Shown in pieces: positions 8,009 to 17,898 of a stretch of 64,000 bases of DNA. This DNA is from Candidatus Gastranaerophilales bacterium (GTDB lineage: Bacteria; Cyanobacteriota; Vampirovibrionia; Gastranaerophilales; Gastranaerophilaceae). The number at the start of each line of letters is the position of its first letter. Position 1 is the first letter of the stretch. Location: NCBI GenBank assembly GCA_944325545.1, contig CALVAM010000006.1:18615-82614 (forward strand). The letters are read 5' to 3'. The notes below the pieces were generated by a model, which was given only the letters and a program-made list of their open reading frames with translations, was not told the origin of the DNA and did no database searches. Made by a program: the position numbers and the translations under genes.

Positions 8009-9607
8009 ATGGAAACATACGGAATTGAAAAATTTGGTATTATAGGACCAAAAGCAGTATATCGTAATTTGACACCAGCTCAATTAACAGAATCTGCTTT
8101 ACGTTTAGGAGAAGGTTCTTTAAGTAACACCGGTGCTTTAGTTGTAACAACCGGAAAATATACCGGACGTTCTCCTAAAGATAAATTTATTGTTGATACT
8201 CCTAGTATTCACAATGACATTGCTTGGGGTAAAGTAAACAGACCTATAAGTAAAGAAAAATTTGATGCAATCAAAGGAAAAATAGCAGCATACTTGCAAA
8301 ATCGTGAAATCTTTATTTTTGATGGTTTCGCAGGTGCTGACAAGACTTATACTCAAAAATTCAGAGTTATCAATGAAATGGCAAGTCAAAACTTGTTTAT
8401 TCACCAATTATTAATCAGACCAACAGCTGAAGAATTAGCAAATTATGGTGAACCTGATTATACAATTCTTTGTGCTCCTGGTTTTAAATGCGATCCGGAA
8501 GTAGATGGTGTAAATTCTGAAGCTTGTATTGCTATTGACTATGAAGCTCACGAAATTATCATTTGCGGCTCTCAATATTCAGGAGAAATTAAAAAATCTG
8601 TATTCGCAACAATGAATTATGTTATGACTAAGAAAAATGTTCTTCCAATGCATTGTTCTGCTAATATGGATCCTAAAACAGGCGAAACAGCTGTATTCTT
8701 TGGTTTATCAGGAACAGGTAAAACTACTTTATCAGCTGATCCAAACAGAAAGTTAATTGGTGATGACGAACACGGCTGGTCTCCTGATGGTGTATTCAAC
8801 TTCGAAGGTGGTTGCTATGCTAAATGTATTCACTTATCAGCTGAAAATGAACCTGATATTTACAATGCTATCAAGTTTGGTTCTTTAGTTGAAAACGTTA
8901 TAATGGATCCAGAAACAAGAGAATTTGACTTTGAAGATGGTTCATTGACAGAAAATACTCGTGTTGGTTACCCTATTAACTATATAAACAACGCTCAAAT
9001 CCCATCTAAAGGTGGTATTCCAAAAGTTGTTATATTCTTAACAGCTGATGCGTTCGGTGTATTACCTCCAATCTCAAGATTAGATAAAAATGCCGCAATG
9101 TACCACTTTGTAACAGGATTTACTTCTAAGTTGGCTGGTACTGAAAGAGGTATTACAGAACCTCAACCTACTTTCTCAACATTATTCGGCGAACCATTTA
9201 TGCCAATGGATGCTTCTGTTTATGCTCAAATGTTGGGTGAAAAATTAGAAAAATATGGTACTAAAGTTTACTTAGTAAATACAGGATGGGCTGGCGGTTC
9301 TGCAGCTTCTGGTGCTAAGAGAATGAAATTAGCTTATACAAGAGCTATGGTAACTGCTGCATTAAACGGCTCATTTGATTCTATTGAATTCAAACATCAC
9401 GATGTATTTAATGTAGATTACCCAACATCTTGTCCTAACGTTCCGGATGAAATGTTAGATGCTCGTGGTATGTGGGCTGATAAGGCTGCTTATGATGCAC
9501 AAGCTAACAAATTAGCTCAAATGTTTGCTGACAATTTCGCTAGCAAATATCCAAATATGCCTGCTGAAATCGTTAATGCAGGTCCTAGAGCTACTGCTAA
9601 TGTTTAA
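8009..9607 (+). CDS. pckA: Phosphoenolpyruvate carboxykinase (ATP)
   Basis: Interconverts oxaloacetate plus ATP and PEP plus CO2 plus ADP; in anaerobes often runs in the CO2-fixing direction. N-terminal TGKYTGRSPKDK, the kinase-1a P-loop GLSGTGKTT (residues 232-240), the metal/ATP motif GDDEHGW, and NTGWAGG are those of the ATP enzyme, not the GTP type. The 532 residues are full length. A strong AAAGGAGGAA lies nine bases before the start. Monocistronic between two terminators. With ppdK at 20 kb it completes a PEP-pyruvate-oxaloacetate node. Confidence 0.96.
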   Translation: METYGIEKFGIIGPKAVYRNLTPAQLTESALRLGEGSLSNTGALVVTTGKYTGRSPKDKFIVDTPSIHNDIAWGKVNRPISKEKFDAIKGKIAAYLQNREIFIFDGFAGADKTYTQKFRVINEMASQNLFIHQLLIRPTAEELANYGEPDYTILCAPGFKCDPEVDGVNSEACIAIDYEAHEIIICGSQYSGEIKKSVFATMNYVMTKKNVLPMHCSANMDPKTGETAVFFGLSGTGKTTLSADPNRKLIGDDEHGWSPDGVFNFEGGCYAKCIHLSAENEPDIYNAIKFGSLVENVIMDPETREFDFEDGSLTENTRVGYPINYINNAQIPSKGGIPKVVIFLTADAFGVLPPISRLDKNAAMYHFVTGFTSKLAGTERGITEPQPTFSTLFGEPFMPMDASVYAQMLGEKLEKYGTKVYLVNTGWAGGSAASGAKRMKLAYTRAMVTAALNGSFDSIEFKHHDVFNVDYPTSCPNVPDEMLDARGMWADKAAYDAQANKLAQMFADNFASKYPNMPAEIVNAGPRATANV

Positions 9608-9625
9608 TTTTTATTAAAATATATG

Positions 9626-9668
9626 TTTAAGCCTTCTTGACAAACAAGAAGGCTTAAATTTTGTTATT
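9626..9668 (+). terminator. Terminator after pckA
   Basis: Fourteen-base perfect stem 9626-9639 / 9645-9658 with loop ACAAA, followed by TTTTGTTATTT. May also serve the convergent gene. Confidence 0.85.
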
Positions 9669-9673
9669 TAAAA

Positions 9674-10048
9674 TTAGATTAATCCAAATTTTTCGCTTGG
9701 TTCTGAATCTTTATTTTTTAGATTTTCATTTTCAAGCATTTCTAAACTTTCTTTTTCATGTTTTTTCATATCTTCAACCACTTCTAAAGATACAAAGAAG
9801 TCTACTATTTTATTATAAATATTTGGTGCTGCTTGTTTGATTTTTTCTAAAAAGTTTGTTCTTTCGACTCCTGTAAGTTGTTCTTCGATATTTTTATCTT
9901 TTTCTTTTTCTACATTAGATTCGTCAAAAATATTTTTTATTTTTGCTTTTTCACTTTCTGTTAAATTTACCCCTTGATCGTTAAAAAAACGAGTCATTGA
10001 GCTTAAATTAGCTTTTAAATTTGAATAATCAGGTATTGAATTTGTCAT
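9674..10048 (-). CDS. Uncharacterised helical protein (124 aa)
   Basis: I do not recognise a family. The sequence is charged, Lys/Glu-rich and predicted mostly helical, with no signal peptide or membrane segment; residues 30-60 and 95-115 look like amphipathic or coiled segments. AAAGGAGA sits nine bases before ATG 10048. It follows the 10064 gene after 15 bases, so the two form an operon, and both have a similar small acidic helical make-up. Confidence 0.6.
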   Translation of the reverse strand: MTNSIPDYSNLKANLSSMTRFFNDQGVNLTESEKAKIKNIFDESNVEKEKDKNIEEQLTGVERTNFLEKIKQAAPNIYNKIVDFFVSLEVVEDMKKHEKESLEMLENENLKNKDSEPSEKFGLI

Positions 10049-10063
10049 TTCAAATAATCTCCT

Positions 10064-10372
10064 TTACTGTTCTTGTTTATTTTTTATCTTAATTTTACAA
10101 ATTTCTTTTAGTTTATCAACTGTATTGATAATATCGTCAAAATCAATAACATTTTTGTATAATTTGACAAAACGTTTTTTACAGCCAAATTCGTCATTTA
10201 ATTCATTTATAAAATCATAAAGTTCATTTTTGTCGGTTTTTTCATCATTTTCAGAACTAAATTCTTTCATTAAGTCATTAAATTTTTCAATTTTTTCTAA
10301 TTCAAGTTTATTGTTGTTTTCATTTATAAATTTTTGTAATTGCTCTAATTTGAATTTTAAATCTTTATCCAT
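10064..10372 (-). CDS. Uncharacterised helical protein (102 aa)
   Basis: Unknown small acidic protein rich in Lys, Glu, Asn and Phe, predicted all-helical and soluble. The start MDKDLKFKLEQLQKF is chosen because AAAGGAG lies seven bases upstream of ATG 10372; a longer reading to 10390 would include that site. First gene of a two-gene operon with the 124-residue protein. The pair may interact, but this is only inferred from size and position. Confidence 0.6.
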   Translation of the reverse strand: MDKDLKFKLEQLQKFINENNNKLELEKIEKFNDLMKEFSSENDEKTDKNELYDFINELNDEFGCKKRFVKLYKNVIDFDDIINTVDKLKEICKIKIKNKQEQ

Positions 10373-10463
10373 AATAAACTCCTTTGACAATACAACAAAT
10401 TTATTAACGACATTTTTTTTAGAATCTTTAATTTAAATTCAAAAATTTAATAAAAATTTACAT

Positions 10464-10497
10464 AAAAAAGATAGTTGAAATTTCAACTATCTTTTTT
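10464..10497 (-). terminator. Terminator after the histidine phosphatase-like gene
   Basis: Palindrome AAAAAAGATAGTTGAAA (10464-10480) and its exact complement (10481-10497), T-rich on both strands. It follows the minus-strand gene ending at 10517. Confidence 0.75.
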
Positions 10498-10516
10498 TTA
10501 TGTATGAAAAAATATT

Positions 10517-11116
10517 TTATATCGGCATGTAATCAGAGTAAATTACACTTGCCCAATCATCTTCAAAATAACTTATTTGGGTTAATGTTCCGGTTTTAAT
10601 AAGATTTTTAGATTGATTAGAAGGTGAAATCTCTAAAGCAGAAGCAATAGCTGCTTGAACTACATCAGGAGTTGTAACTACAATTATTCGATTACCCTTA
10701 TTTTCTTCTACTAAATTATTTATAATCGATATTACCCGACTATTGAACTCTTCAAGAGATTCTCCATTATTAGGTTTTTGTAAAATTGCACGAGTTCCGT
10801 ATTCATCATATAAATCAGAATAAGACCTACCATGCCAATCTCCGTGATTTCGTGCTTTTAAATCAATTATAGTAATTTTTTTCTTAAATAATTTAGCAAT
10901 AATTTGTGCTGTTTGCGTACATCTTGCTGAAGCACTTGTATAAATAGTGTCATATGCAACAGCTCGTTTTTCCAAATATTCGCAAACTTTTTCTACTTCT
11001 TCTTCTCCAAATTCATTTAATTTTGGATATTTTTCTGTGTCACAAATAATACCTTCCATCGTATGAACGGTTGCACCGTGAGTTATGAATGTTATTTTAC
11101 ATTTACGTTTGAACAT
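10517..11116 (-). CDS. Histidine phosphatase-superfamily protein with altered catalytic residues
   Basis: Fold of the phosphoglycerate mutase/histidine phosphatase family. The N-terminal motif reads ITHGAT where active enzymes have RHGET: His13 is kept but Arg is Thr12. The second Arg is present (SARCTQTA), and the NGES Glu is present, but the second catalytic His (usually in a VSHG/VTHP context) is Thr in VVTTPDVV (residue 149). Full length of 199 residues, GAGAGG before ATG. Its usual partners (cobalamin or 3-PG genes) are absent. Likely a phosphatase relative with lost or changed activity; sequence error cannot be excluded. Confidence 0.75.
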   Translation of the reverse strand: MFKRKCKITFITHGATVHTMEGIICDTEKYPKLNEFGEEEVEKVCEYLEKRAVAYDTIYTSASARCTQTAQIIAKLFKKKITIIDLKARNHGDWHGRSYSDLYDEYGTRAILQKPNNGESLEEFNSRVISIINNLVEENKGNRIIVVTTPDVVQAAIASALEISPSNQSKNLIKTGTLTQISYFEDDWASVIYSDYMPI

Positions 11117-11180
11117 AATAAAAACCTCTCAATATTGTCATTATAACATATATTCAGGTAAATACCATATTTTTGTATGA

Positions 11181-11208
11181 TTGACTTATTGAGAAAAAAC
11201 ATTAAACT
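11181..11208 (+). promoter_or_regulatory. Possible promoter of the EF-hand gene
   Basis: TTGACT (11181-11186) with TAAACT (11203-11208) at 16 bases. The -10 match is 4 of 6. The leader then carries AAGGAGA just before ATG 11248. Confidence 0.4.
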
Positions 11209-11247
11209 AATCATGTAAGATTGTAACTAAACACAAGGAGATATATT

Positions 11248-11802
11248 ATGAGTAAACGATTAGATGGTTCTTCTTTATTCTCAGGAATTAATGCGGGACT
11301 TACAAATTCTTTTTCACTTTTATCAAGTCAGTATTCTGACGGATTAACTGTTGAAAATTTAACAAATGCTTTGAGTAATACTGCAATTACAAATACCGGT
11401 TACGGCTCAACCTTTTCATCTTATTTGTTAAATAATTTTAATTCCGTTGATTCAAATGCAGATGGGACAATTTCAGCAGATGAGATTCAAAATTTAATGA
11501 CAAATATGGCAACGCAAGGTTTAACAAGAGAACAAATTATGTCACTTGGAGCTTCATCAGGAATGAGTACTTCTTTACAAGAAACAGTTCTTTCTCATTT
11601 TAATGAAATTGATACTAATAAAGATGGTAAAGTTACAAACCAAGAGATAAATGCATATGGAGTAAATTCGGCTATTGAAAAACAAAAAATTGAAGATACA
11701 AATCGTATTGTAAATAATATGTCTTTATATTATGGAGATGATTCTTCTGAATATGAAGGTAGTCTATTAGATTATAGATATTTAGATGATGAAGAATCTT
11801 GA
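11248..11802 (+). CDS. EF-hand calcium-binding domain protein
   Basis: A 184-residue soluble protein with two canonical EF-hand loops: DSNADGTISADE (about residues 73-84) and DTNKDGKVTNQE (about 125-136), each with Asp at 1, 3 and 5, Gly at 6 and Glu at 12, so both should bind Ca2+. The N-terminal Ser/Thr/Asn-rich segment has no signal peptide, and the C-terminus is acidic (Asp/Glu/Tyr). AAGGAGA precedes ATG. Own terminator. Function beyond calcium binding is unknown; two-loop EF-hand proteins are not typical of most bacteria but recur in Cyanobacteria and relatives. Confidence 0.8.
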   Translation: MSKRLDGSSLFSGINAGLTNSFSLLSSQYSDGLTVENLTNALSNTAITNTGYGSTFSSYLLNNFNSVDSNADGTISADEIQNLMTNMATQGLTREQIMSLGASSGMSTSLQETVLSHFNEIDTNKDGKVTNQEINAYGVNSAIEKQKIEDTNRIVNNMSLYYGDDSSEYEGSLLDYRYLDDEES

Positions 11803-11824
11803 TAAAATTTGTACAAAAGATTTT

Positions 11825-11857
11825 AAAAAGAATTGGTAATTACCAATTCTTTTTTTA
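11825..11857 (+). terminator. Terminator after the EF-hand gene
   Basis: Perfect 15-base palindrome arms 11825-11839 and 11840-11854 ending in a run of seven or more T. Confidence 0.8.
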
Positions 11858-11889
11858 GCAAATTTTTTTTTTACAGGTTTTATATCAAT

Positions 11890-12525
11890 ATGAATATAAG
11901 TATAAATAATATTTCAAATAATAAATTTTATTATAACCAAGTATCTTTAAATAAAAATGTTTCATTTAAGCATAATATCCCAGATAGTTTAACACATACT
12001 AATATAGGAAGTTGTTTGGAAGGATATATTGGTAAAGTTTTGGTAAGGAAAGACGGTGGAAATACAACATTAAATGTTTTCAAAAAATTTAAAGGTGAAA
12101 ATATTGAAAATTATACTTTAAAAAATGATAAAGATGAAATCATTGGAACTGTAGATGTTTTTATAAAGAAATATATTCCTCAACCTTGGGAAACAAAAGA
12201 TTTGAGCCATGTATTTGTTGATGAATTAAGGAATTTTTCGAATCCGTCAACTCCTTATTATACTGAAGGTTTAGAATATTATAAAGATATTGGAACACGA
12301 TTGTTGCAAATTGCACAGAGAAGAAGTGACGAGGCTATGTGTAATGGAAATGTAAAATTGATTTCAAAGAATACAAACGCATTTGATTGGTATAAAAAAG
12401 TCATTGGAATGCGACAAGAATTTCCCCCTATTCCTGGGTGTAAGTTTGTTATAAACAATCCTTATGCTATGTATCTTCCACCAGAAAACAAAGAAGCGTT
12501 ATCTAAGTTACAAGGTGGCTTATAG
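11890..12525 (+). CDS. GNAT-like acetyltransferase with N-terminal VSFKHN motif
   Basis: About 212 residues. The segment IGTRLLQIAQRRSDEA followed by FDWYKKVIGM resembles motifs A and B of GNAT acyltransferases (acetyl-CoA pyrophosphate loop, then the FYxKxGF-like helix). The acetyl-CoA loop lacks the full RxxGxG/A. The first about 30 residues (ISINNISNNKFYYNQ...NVSFKHN) are Asn-rich and share the lineage motif found at 2643 and 57567. ATG 11890 is used; the reading upstream to 11833 lies inside the preceding terminator. Ribosome site is weak. The substrate is unknown. Confidence 0.6.
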   Translation: MNISINNISNNKFYYNQVSLNKNVSFKHNIPDSLTHTNIGSCLEGYIGKVLVRKDGGNTTLNVFKKFKGENIENYTLKNDKDEIIGTVDVFIKKYIPQPWETKDLSHVFVDELRNFSNPSTPYYTEGLEYYKDIGTRLLQIAQRRSDEAMCNGNVKLISKNTNAFDWYKKVIGMRQEFPPIPGCKFVINNPYAMYLPPENKEALSKLQGGL

Positions 12526-12529
12526 AAAA

Positions 12530-13636
12530 TTATGAATCTTTCTCTGAAGTATTTGCAGTATTAGGTTTTGTCATAACACTTATTATACTTAGAATTATCA
12601 TAATTAAGATTAATACTGCGATATATATAAAATAATTTTTTAGAGCACCTGTAAAATACGTAGCCAGAGCTCCACCAACAATTGCAACAAATGTAAGAAC
12701 AGCAACTGTTTTTTTCTGAGAAAGTCCTGCTTTAAGGAGTTTATGATGAATATGTTCAGCATCAGCTACAAATGGTGATTTACCTTTCATAATACGTCTT
12801 AAACTTGAAAAAGTGATATCTATAATAGGAACAGCTAAAACTAAGAATGGTAATAAAACAGCTAAAGCAGCTCCTTTCATGACTCCTGCAATAGATAAAG
12901 TTGCTAGTAAAAATCCTGAAAATAAAGCTCCTGAATCTCCCATAAAGATTTTTGCAGGGTTAAAATTAAATGTTAAGAATGCAAGCATTGAGCCTGCTAA
13001 AATGAATGCAATTAAAGCAGTTATTGGTTGAGCCGGAGTCATTGCAACAGCTATAAGTGCTAAAGAAATCGAGCTAACTGTAATAACAGAACCTGCTAAA
13101 CCATCTACGCCATCTATAAAATTAACAGCATTAGAAATGCCTACAATCCATAAAATAGTAATAGGATAAGAAAATATTCCTAAATGAATAATTCCGCCAA
13201 AAGGGTTAAAAATAGTGTCAATCTGAACTCCTAAAAGGTAAACTATTGTTGCAATAGATAGTTGAATTAATAATTTAAATTTAGCATCTAAATTATAAAC
13301 GTCATCAACCAAACCTAAAAGAAACATTAATGAACCACCAAGAAGAATTCCTGAAAGTAGGCTGCCATAAGGATAATAACTTAATAAAACAAGTACAAGA
13401 AAAGTAAGCATAGCACTAGACCAAATGGCAACGCCTCCAAGTCTTGATATGGGAGCCTTATGGATTTTTCTTTCATTAGGTACGTCTACAAGTCCTTCTT
13501 TTTGTGAAAATTCAATCACAAAAGGTACTATAAAAACCCCTATTATATATGATATAAATGCACCAATTATATGTGCTTGTGTTAATTTAATAATAATTTT
13601 CCTATCCTCACTTTTAATACAATGGGTACTTTTCAC
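12530..13636 (-). CDS. Undecaprenyl-phosphate N-acetylhexosamine-1-phosphate transferase (TagO/WecA type)
   Basis: Polytopic membrane enzyme (about ten hydrophobic segments) that loads GlcNAc-1-P or a related sugar onto undecaprenyl phosphate, starting surface polymers. Signatures: [51 protein letters not shown] and AEHIHHKLL, the last typical of the WecA/TagO/RgpG branch rather than MraY. The start is unclear: the first GTG (13636) lies inside glyA and lacks a ribosome site, while GAGGATAGGA sits just before an ATT-rich stretch near 13592-13600. Cotranscribed after glyA. Works plausibly with wecB. Confidence 0.88.
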   Translation of the reverse strand: MKSTHCIKSEDRKIIIKLTQAHIIGAFISYIIGVFIVPFVIEFSQKEGLVDVPNERKIHKAPISRLGGVAIWSSAMLTFLVLVLLSYYPYGSLLSGILLGGSLMFLLGLVDDVYNLDAKFKLLIQLSIATIVYLLGVQIDTIFNPFGGIIHLGIFSYPITILWIVGISNAVNFIDGVDGLAGSVITVSSISLALIAVAMTPAQPITALIAFILAGSMLAFLTFNFNPAKIFMGDSGALFSGFLLATLSIAGVMKGAALAVLLPFLVLAVPIIDITFSSLRRIMKGKSPFVADAEHIHHKLLKAGLSQKKTVAVLTFVAIVGGALATYFTGALKNYFIYIAVLILIMIILSIISVMTKPNTANTSEKDS

Positions 13637-14849
13637 AAAGTTTTAGAGAATCATTTCTTAATTCTCTTAAAATTTGTTCATTATCCGAATTTTTTATCGC
13701 TTCAGAAATAATACGAGCTACTTCTTTCATGTCATCTTCTTTAAATCCACGAGTAGTCATTGCCGCAGCACCCAATCTTATACCACTTGTAACAAATGGA
13801 CTTTGTGGGTCATTTGGTACAGTATTCTTATTTGCAGTAATTCCTACTCTTTCTAAAACATTTGCCATATCTTTACCGGTTTTACCGGTTTTTCTTAAAT
13901 CAAGTGTCATCAAATGATTTTCAGTCATTCCACCAACTATATCCATTCCGTTATCAAGAAGCCCTTGTGCTAAAGAGGCTGCATTTTTAACTATTTGTTT
14001 TGCATATTCTTTAAATTCAGGCTGCATAGCTTCTTTTAAAGCAACAGCTTTTCCAGCAACAATATGCTCTAATGGCCCACCTTGTATTCCTGGGAAAACG
14101 GCCTTATCAATCACTGCCGCAAATTCTTCATCACACATTATAATTCCGCCACGTGGCCCTCTTAGTGTTTTATGAGTTGTTGTTGTTACAAATTGGGCGT
14201 AACCAGCTGGGGATGGATGAACTCCTCCTGCAACTAAACCTGCAATGTGTGCGATATCTGCCAGTAAATATGCACCAACTTCATCCGCGATTTCTCTAAA
14301 CTTTTTAAAATCAATTATTTTAGAATAATTACTTGCACCACAGATTATAAGTTTTGGCTTGTGCTCTAAAGCTTGCTTTCTGACATCTTCATAATCAATA
14401 TTGCCGTTTGCATCAACTCCATAGCTTTTTACATCATAAAATAAACCGGAAAAATTCACAGGAGAACCGTGGCTTAAATGACCACCATTTGATAAATCCA
14501 TCCCTAAAACTTTATCTCCTGGTTTAAGTACTGCGACGAAAACTGCCATATTAGCTTGTGCTCCTGAATGAGGCTGAACATTAGCATGAGCCATACCAAA
14601 TAATTCACAAGCTCGTTTTTGTGCTAATTCTTCTATCTTATCAATAACTTCACAACCATTATAATAACGTTTGTGAGGTTTGCCTTCGGCATATTTATTT
14701 GTTAAAACACTTCCGCAAGCTTCCATTACAGCTCTAGAAGTGAAATTTTCGCTTGCAATTAATTCTATTGTGGTTTGTTGTCTTTTTAATTCTTCATCTA
14801 TATATTGAGCAACTTCACTATCTATTTTTCTTATATTTTCTAATCCCAT
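13614..14849 (-). CDS. glyA: Serine hydroxymethyltransferase
   Basis: PLP enzyme converting serine plus tetrahydrofolate to glycine plus methylene-tetrahydrofolate, the main one-carbon source. Motifs: [21 protein letters not shown], the PLP lysine in [14 protein letters not shown] (Lys227), and [10 protein letters not shown]. The 411 residues are typical. AGAGGAG precedes ATG 14849. First gene of a pair with the TagO/WecA-like transferase, whose possible start overlaps its 3' end by 23 bases. Confidence 0.97.
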   Translation of the reverse strand: MGLENIRKIDSEVAQYIDEELKRQQTTIELIASENFTSRAVMEACGSVLTNKYAEGKPHKRYYNGCEVIDKIEELAQKRACELFGMAHANVQPHSGAQANMAVFVAVLKPGDKVLGMDLSNGGHLSHGSPVNFSGLFYDVKSYGVDANGNIDYEDVRKQALEHKPKLIICGASNYSKIIDFKKFREIADEVGAYLLADIAHIAGLVAGGVHPSPAGYAQFVTTTTHKTLRGPRGGIIMCDEEFAAVIDKAVFPGIQGGPLEHIVAGKAVALKEAMQPEFKEYAKQIVKNAASLAQGLLDNGMDIVGGMTENHLMTLDLRKTGKTGKDMANVLERVGITANKNTVPNDPQSPFVTSGIRLGAAAMTTRGFKEDDMKEVARIISEAIKNSDNEQILRELRNDSLKLCEKYPLY

Positions 14850-14883
14850 ATCGAAACTCCTCTTGTAAAAACTTTATGTCTTA

Positions 14884-14889
14884 ATTATA
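14884..14889 (-). promoter_or_regulatory. Possible -10 box of glyA
   Basis: Perfect TATAAT on the minus strand about 35 bases before the glyA ATG; no convincing -35 box. Confidence 0.4.
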
Positions 14890-14988
14890 ATCTAAAAAGA
14901 ATCTTGCATTTGTAAATAAATGTAAAATTTGATACATTAGTTTTAAAATTGATGTATGTGTGTGTACTAAAACAGAAAGGATAAAGTG

Positions 14989-15201
14989 ATGATCACTACA
15001 AAAATTAACGGTGGCGAGTTAAAGTCATTTGTAAAAGCAGGCATGAATTTAAATGGAACAGAAAATGAAAGATTAGCAGAAAAATATACAAAAAATCTTG
15101 AAGTTTTTAAAGATGTACCTAGCGGTGATTCCCTATTACTTGCTGGAAAAAACGTTTTAAAAGATATTGTTCCTGAAAATAGTATTAATTATATAGCATA
15201 A
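14989..15201 (+). CDS. Small uncharacterised protein (70 aa)
   Basis: Unknown soluble protein (MITTKINGGELKSFVKAG...), charged and partly helical, without a signal peptide or Cys. ATG 14989 is preferred because AAAGG lies eight bases upstream; GTG 14986 is an alternative. It stands alone between divergent glyA and a strong terminator. Its size and layout resemble the small protein at 2643, though it lacks the SFRAN motif. A real gene by ribosome site and terminator; no function can be given. Confidence 0.6.
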   Translation: MITTKINGGELKSFVKAGMNLNGTENERLAEKYTKNLEVFKDVPSGDSLLLAGKNVLKDIVPENSINYIA

Positions 15202-15212
15202 ATATATTATTA

Positions 15213-15252
15213 AAACTAAAAGGCTCCGAGAAAACTCGGAGCCTTTTAGTTT
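15213..15252. terminator. Bidirectional terminator between the small protein gene and clpC
   Basis: Perfect 18-base stem 15213-15230 / 15235-15252 with AAAA loop and core GGCTCCGAG, T-rich exit on both strands. It overlaps the clpC stop codon. Confidence 0.88.
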
Positions 15253-17737
15253 ATGCATTTTCTAATTGTTCTGAATTTTCAGGGGTTTTTCTTTCAAAAA
15301 CTATTTTTTCATCTTCTAATTTTAAAAGAATTGTATCCCCCGGCTGATAAGAATTAGTAAGAATTTCTTCTGCTAACGGATCTTCTATCTTTTTCTGTAT
15401 TAATCTTCTTAACGGTCTTGCACCATAAGCCTCATTATACCCGTCTTTTGCCAAGAAATCTTTAACCTCATCAGTAACTTCAATTGATAAATCTCTTTCA
15501 GAAAGACGTTTGAACAAATCTTTCATCATTAAATCAACGATCTCTCTGATTTCTTCTTTGCTTAAATGTGAGAATACAATGATGTCATCGATACGGTTTA
15601 AGAATTCAGGCCTAAATGCTTTCTTTAATTCTTCATTAACAGTATCTTTAAGTTTTTCATATTTATCTTTCTTTTCATTTTCAGCGGTAGAGAAACCTAG
15701 CTTACCTTGGGTAGTGATCATACTAGCACCAACGTTAGAGGTCATGATAATTACTGTATTCTTAAAATTGATGTGTTTACCTTTTGCGTCAGTTAATCTT
15801 CCGTCATCCAGTATTTGTAACATGATATTAAACACATCCGGGTGAGCCTTTTCAATTTCATCAAAGAGAATAACTGAATAAGGTTTCTTTCTAACAAGTT
15901 CTGATAAATGACCTCCATCATCATAACCAACATATCCGGGAGGTGAACCGATAAGTTTTGCAGTTGAATGTTTTTCCATAAATTCTGACATATCAACTCT
16001 TATCATATTATCTTCACTTCCAAAAATAGCTTCTGCTAAAGCTTTCGCAAGTTCAGTTTTACCAACCCCGGTTGGACCTGAGAAGATAAAGCTTCCGATT
16101 GGTCTGTTTGGAGATTTTAAACCAACTCTTGCCCTTCTTATTGCCTTTGCAATTGCTGTCACAGCATCGTTTTGACCAATAACACGAGAATGAAGTGTTT
16201 CTTCAAGTTTTAATAATCTTTCAGACTCACCCTCTGTTAATTTTGTTACAGGAACACCCGTCATTGTTGCTACAACCTGAGCAACATCTTCTTCTGTTAC
16301 TGTAGGCTTGTTCGCATCATTCTGACGACGCCATTCTTCTGAAACTTCTCTTATTTTCTCTTTCATATTGGCTTCGTCATCTCTCAAAGCTGAAGCTCTT
16401 TCAAATTCTTGATTTCTTATCGCTTCTTCTTTTTCTTTAATAATTTCTTTTAACTCTTTATCAAGCTCTTTGCCTTCAGGAGACAATGTACAAACTTTTA
16501 ATCTGACTTTAGAACTTGCCTCATCTATAACATCAATAGCTTTGTCCGGTAAAAATCTATCATTAATATACTTGCTTGATAATTTAGTTGCGGCAATAAT
16601 CGCTTCATCAGAAATTATTAAATTGTGGTGCTCTTCATATTTTGGTTTTAACCCTCTTATAATTTCGATAGTCTCGTCTATTGAAGGTTCATCAATGATT
16701 ACAGGTTGAAATCTTCTCTCTAAAGCGGAATCTTTTTCAATATATTTTCTATATTCATCAGAAGTTGTAGCACCTATAACTTGAATTTCACCTCTTGATA
16801 AAGCAGGTTTTAAAATATTTGCGGCATCTATTGCTCCTTCTGCTGCTCCTGCTCCAATTAATGTATGCATTTCGTCAATTACAAGAATAACATTTCCTGC
16901 TTGACGAATTTCATCCATTATTTTTTTAAGACGTTCTTCAAATTCACCACGATATTTAGTTCCTGCTATCAATAACCCCATATCAAGCTGAATTATTTTC
17001 TTATCTTCTAATATATCAGGTACTTCATTATTAACAATTCTTAAAGCTAAACCTTCTGCAACTGCTGTTTTACCAACCCCAGGTTCACCTAATAATACCG
17101 GATTATTTTTTGTTCTTCTTGCAAGAATTTGTATAACTCTTTCGATTTCCTTTTCTCTACCGACAACAGGATCTAATCTTAATTCTGACGCCGCTAATGT
17201 CAAATCTGTTCCGAATTCATCTAAACTCGGAGTCTTTACTTTACTTGCTTGAGAACTTGATGAAGAAGATCCTCCAACACCAGCTGATGCTGTTTGCGGC
17301 TTAGAATCTCCAAGCATTTTTACAACATTGCTTCTTACTTTATTAAGATCAACACCTAAATTTTCCAAAACTCTTGCTGCTACGCCTTCTCCTTCTCTAA
17401 TTAAGCCTAACAACAAATGTTCTGTACCTATATAATTGTGACCTAATTGTCTTGCTTCATCCCAAGATAATTCTAAAACTCTTTTTGCTCTGGGAGTAAA
17501 TGGAATTTCTACCGCTACAAAACCGGAACCGCGACCGATAATTTTTTCTACTTCTATACGTGCATCTTTTAAATTTACACCCATTGATTTCAATGTTTTT
17601 GCGGCAATTCCGGTACCTTCTCCTATTAGGCCTAATAAAACTTGTTCTGTACCGACAAAATTATGCCCAAGTCTTCTTGCTTCTTCTTGTGCAAGCATTA
17701 TAACTTTTATCGCTTTTTCAGTAAAACGTTCGAACAT
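15251..17737 (-). CDS. clpC: ATP-dependent Clp protease ATPase subunit ClpC
   Basis: Hexameric AAA+ unfoldase that feeds proteins to ClpP. Order: two Clp-N repeats (1-145), a Ser-rich linker, AAA-1 with GEPGVGKT and Walker [11 protein letters not shown], a UVR motif at about 430-465 (ClpC mark, absent in ClpA), AAA-2 with GPTGVGKT and [13 protein letters not shown], the LGF ClpP-docking loop (KLGFS), and the C-terminal D2-small domain. The 828 residues match ClpC. No mcsA/mcsB/ctsR neighbours and no CtsR heptads, so the Firmicutes-style operon is absent; the layout fits cyanobacterial ClpC. Confidence 0.96.
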   Translation of the reverse strand: MFERFTEKAIKVIMLAQEEARRLGHNFVGTEQVLLGLIGEGTGIAAKTLKSMGVNLKDARIEVEKIIGRGSGFVAVEIPFTPRAKRVLELSWDEARQLGHNYIGTEHLLLGLIREGEGVAARVLENLGVDLNKVRSNVVKMLGDSKPQTASAGVGGSSSSSSQASKVKTPSLDEFGTDLTLAASELRLDPVVGREKEIERVIQILARRTKNNPVLLGEPGVGKTAVAEGLALRIVNNEVPDILEDKKIIQLDMGLLIAGTKYRGEFEERLKKIMDEIRQAGNVILVIDEMHTLIGAGAAEGAIDAANILKPALSRGEIQVIGATTSDEYRKYIEKDSALERRFQPVIIDEPSIDETIEIIRGLKPKYEEHHNLIISDEAIIAATKLSSKYINDRFLPDKAIDVIDEASSKVRLKVCTLSPEGKELDKELKEIIKEKEEAIRNQEFERASALRDDEANMKEKIREVSEEWRRQNDANKPTVTEEDVAQVVATMTGVPVTKLTEGESERLLKLEETLHSRVIGQNDAVTAIAKAIRRARVGLKSPNRPIGSFIFSGPTGVGKTELAKALAEAIFGSEDNMIRVDMSEFMEKHSTAKLIGSPPGYVGYDDGGHLSELVRKKPYSVILFDEIEKAHPDVFNIMLQILDDGRLTDAKGKHINFKNTVIIMTSNVGASMITTQGKLGFSTAENEKKDKYEKLKDTVNEELKKAFRPEFLNRIDDIIVFSHLSKEEIREIVDLMMKDLFKRLSERDLSIEVTDEVKDFLAKDGYNEAYGARPLRRLIQKKIEDPLAEEILTNSYQPGDTILLKLEDEKIVFERKTPENSEQLENA

Positions 17738-17778
17738 TTAATATTTCCTCTTCTTATAATAAATATATTTATAAATAT

Positions 17779-17807
17779 ATGTTACAAAAAATTTACAAAT
17801 TTTTCAA
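17779..17807 (-). promoter_or_regulatory. Sigma70-type promoter of clpC
   Basis: Minus strand TTGAAA (17807-17802), 17 bases, TAACAT (17784-17779), about 45 bases before the ATG. No CIRCE or CtsR operator is visible. Confidence 0.5.
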
Positions 17808-17898
17808 GGGGGAAATACTAATAATAAATATATTTACTATTAATTTTACATCTATTTTTTCAGCTAACAAATTTTATATTTAGAGTACTTTAAACAAT

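Noticed and set aside
17738..17898. Search for CtsR or CIRCE operators upstream of clpC
   Set aside because: No GGTCAAA-type tandem heptads or CIRCE inverted repeat are present; only a sigma70-like promoter is seen.
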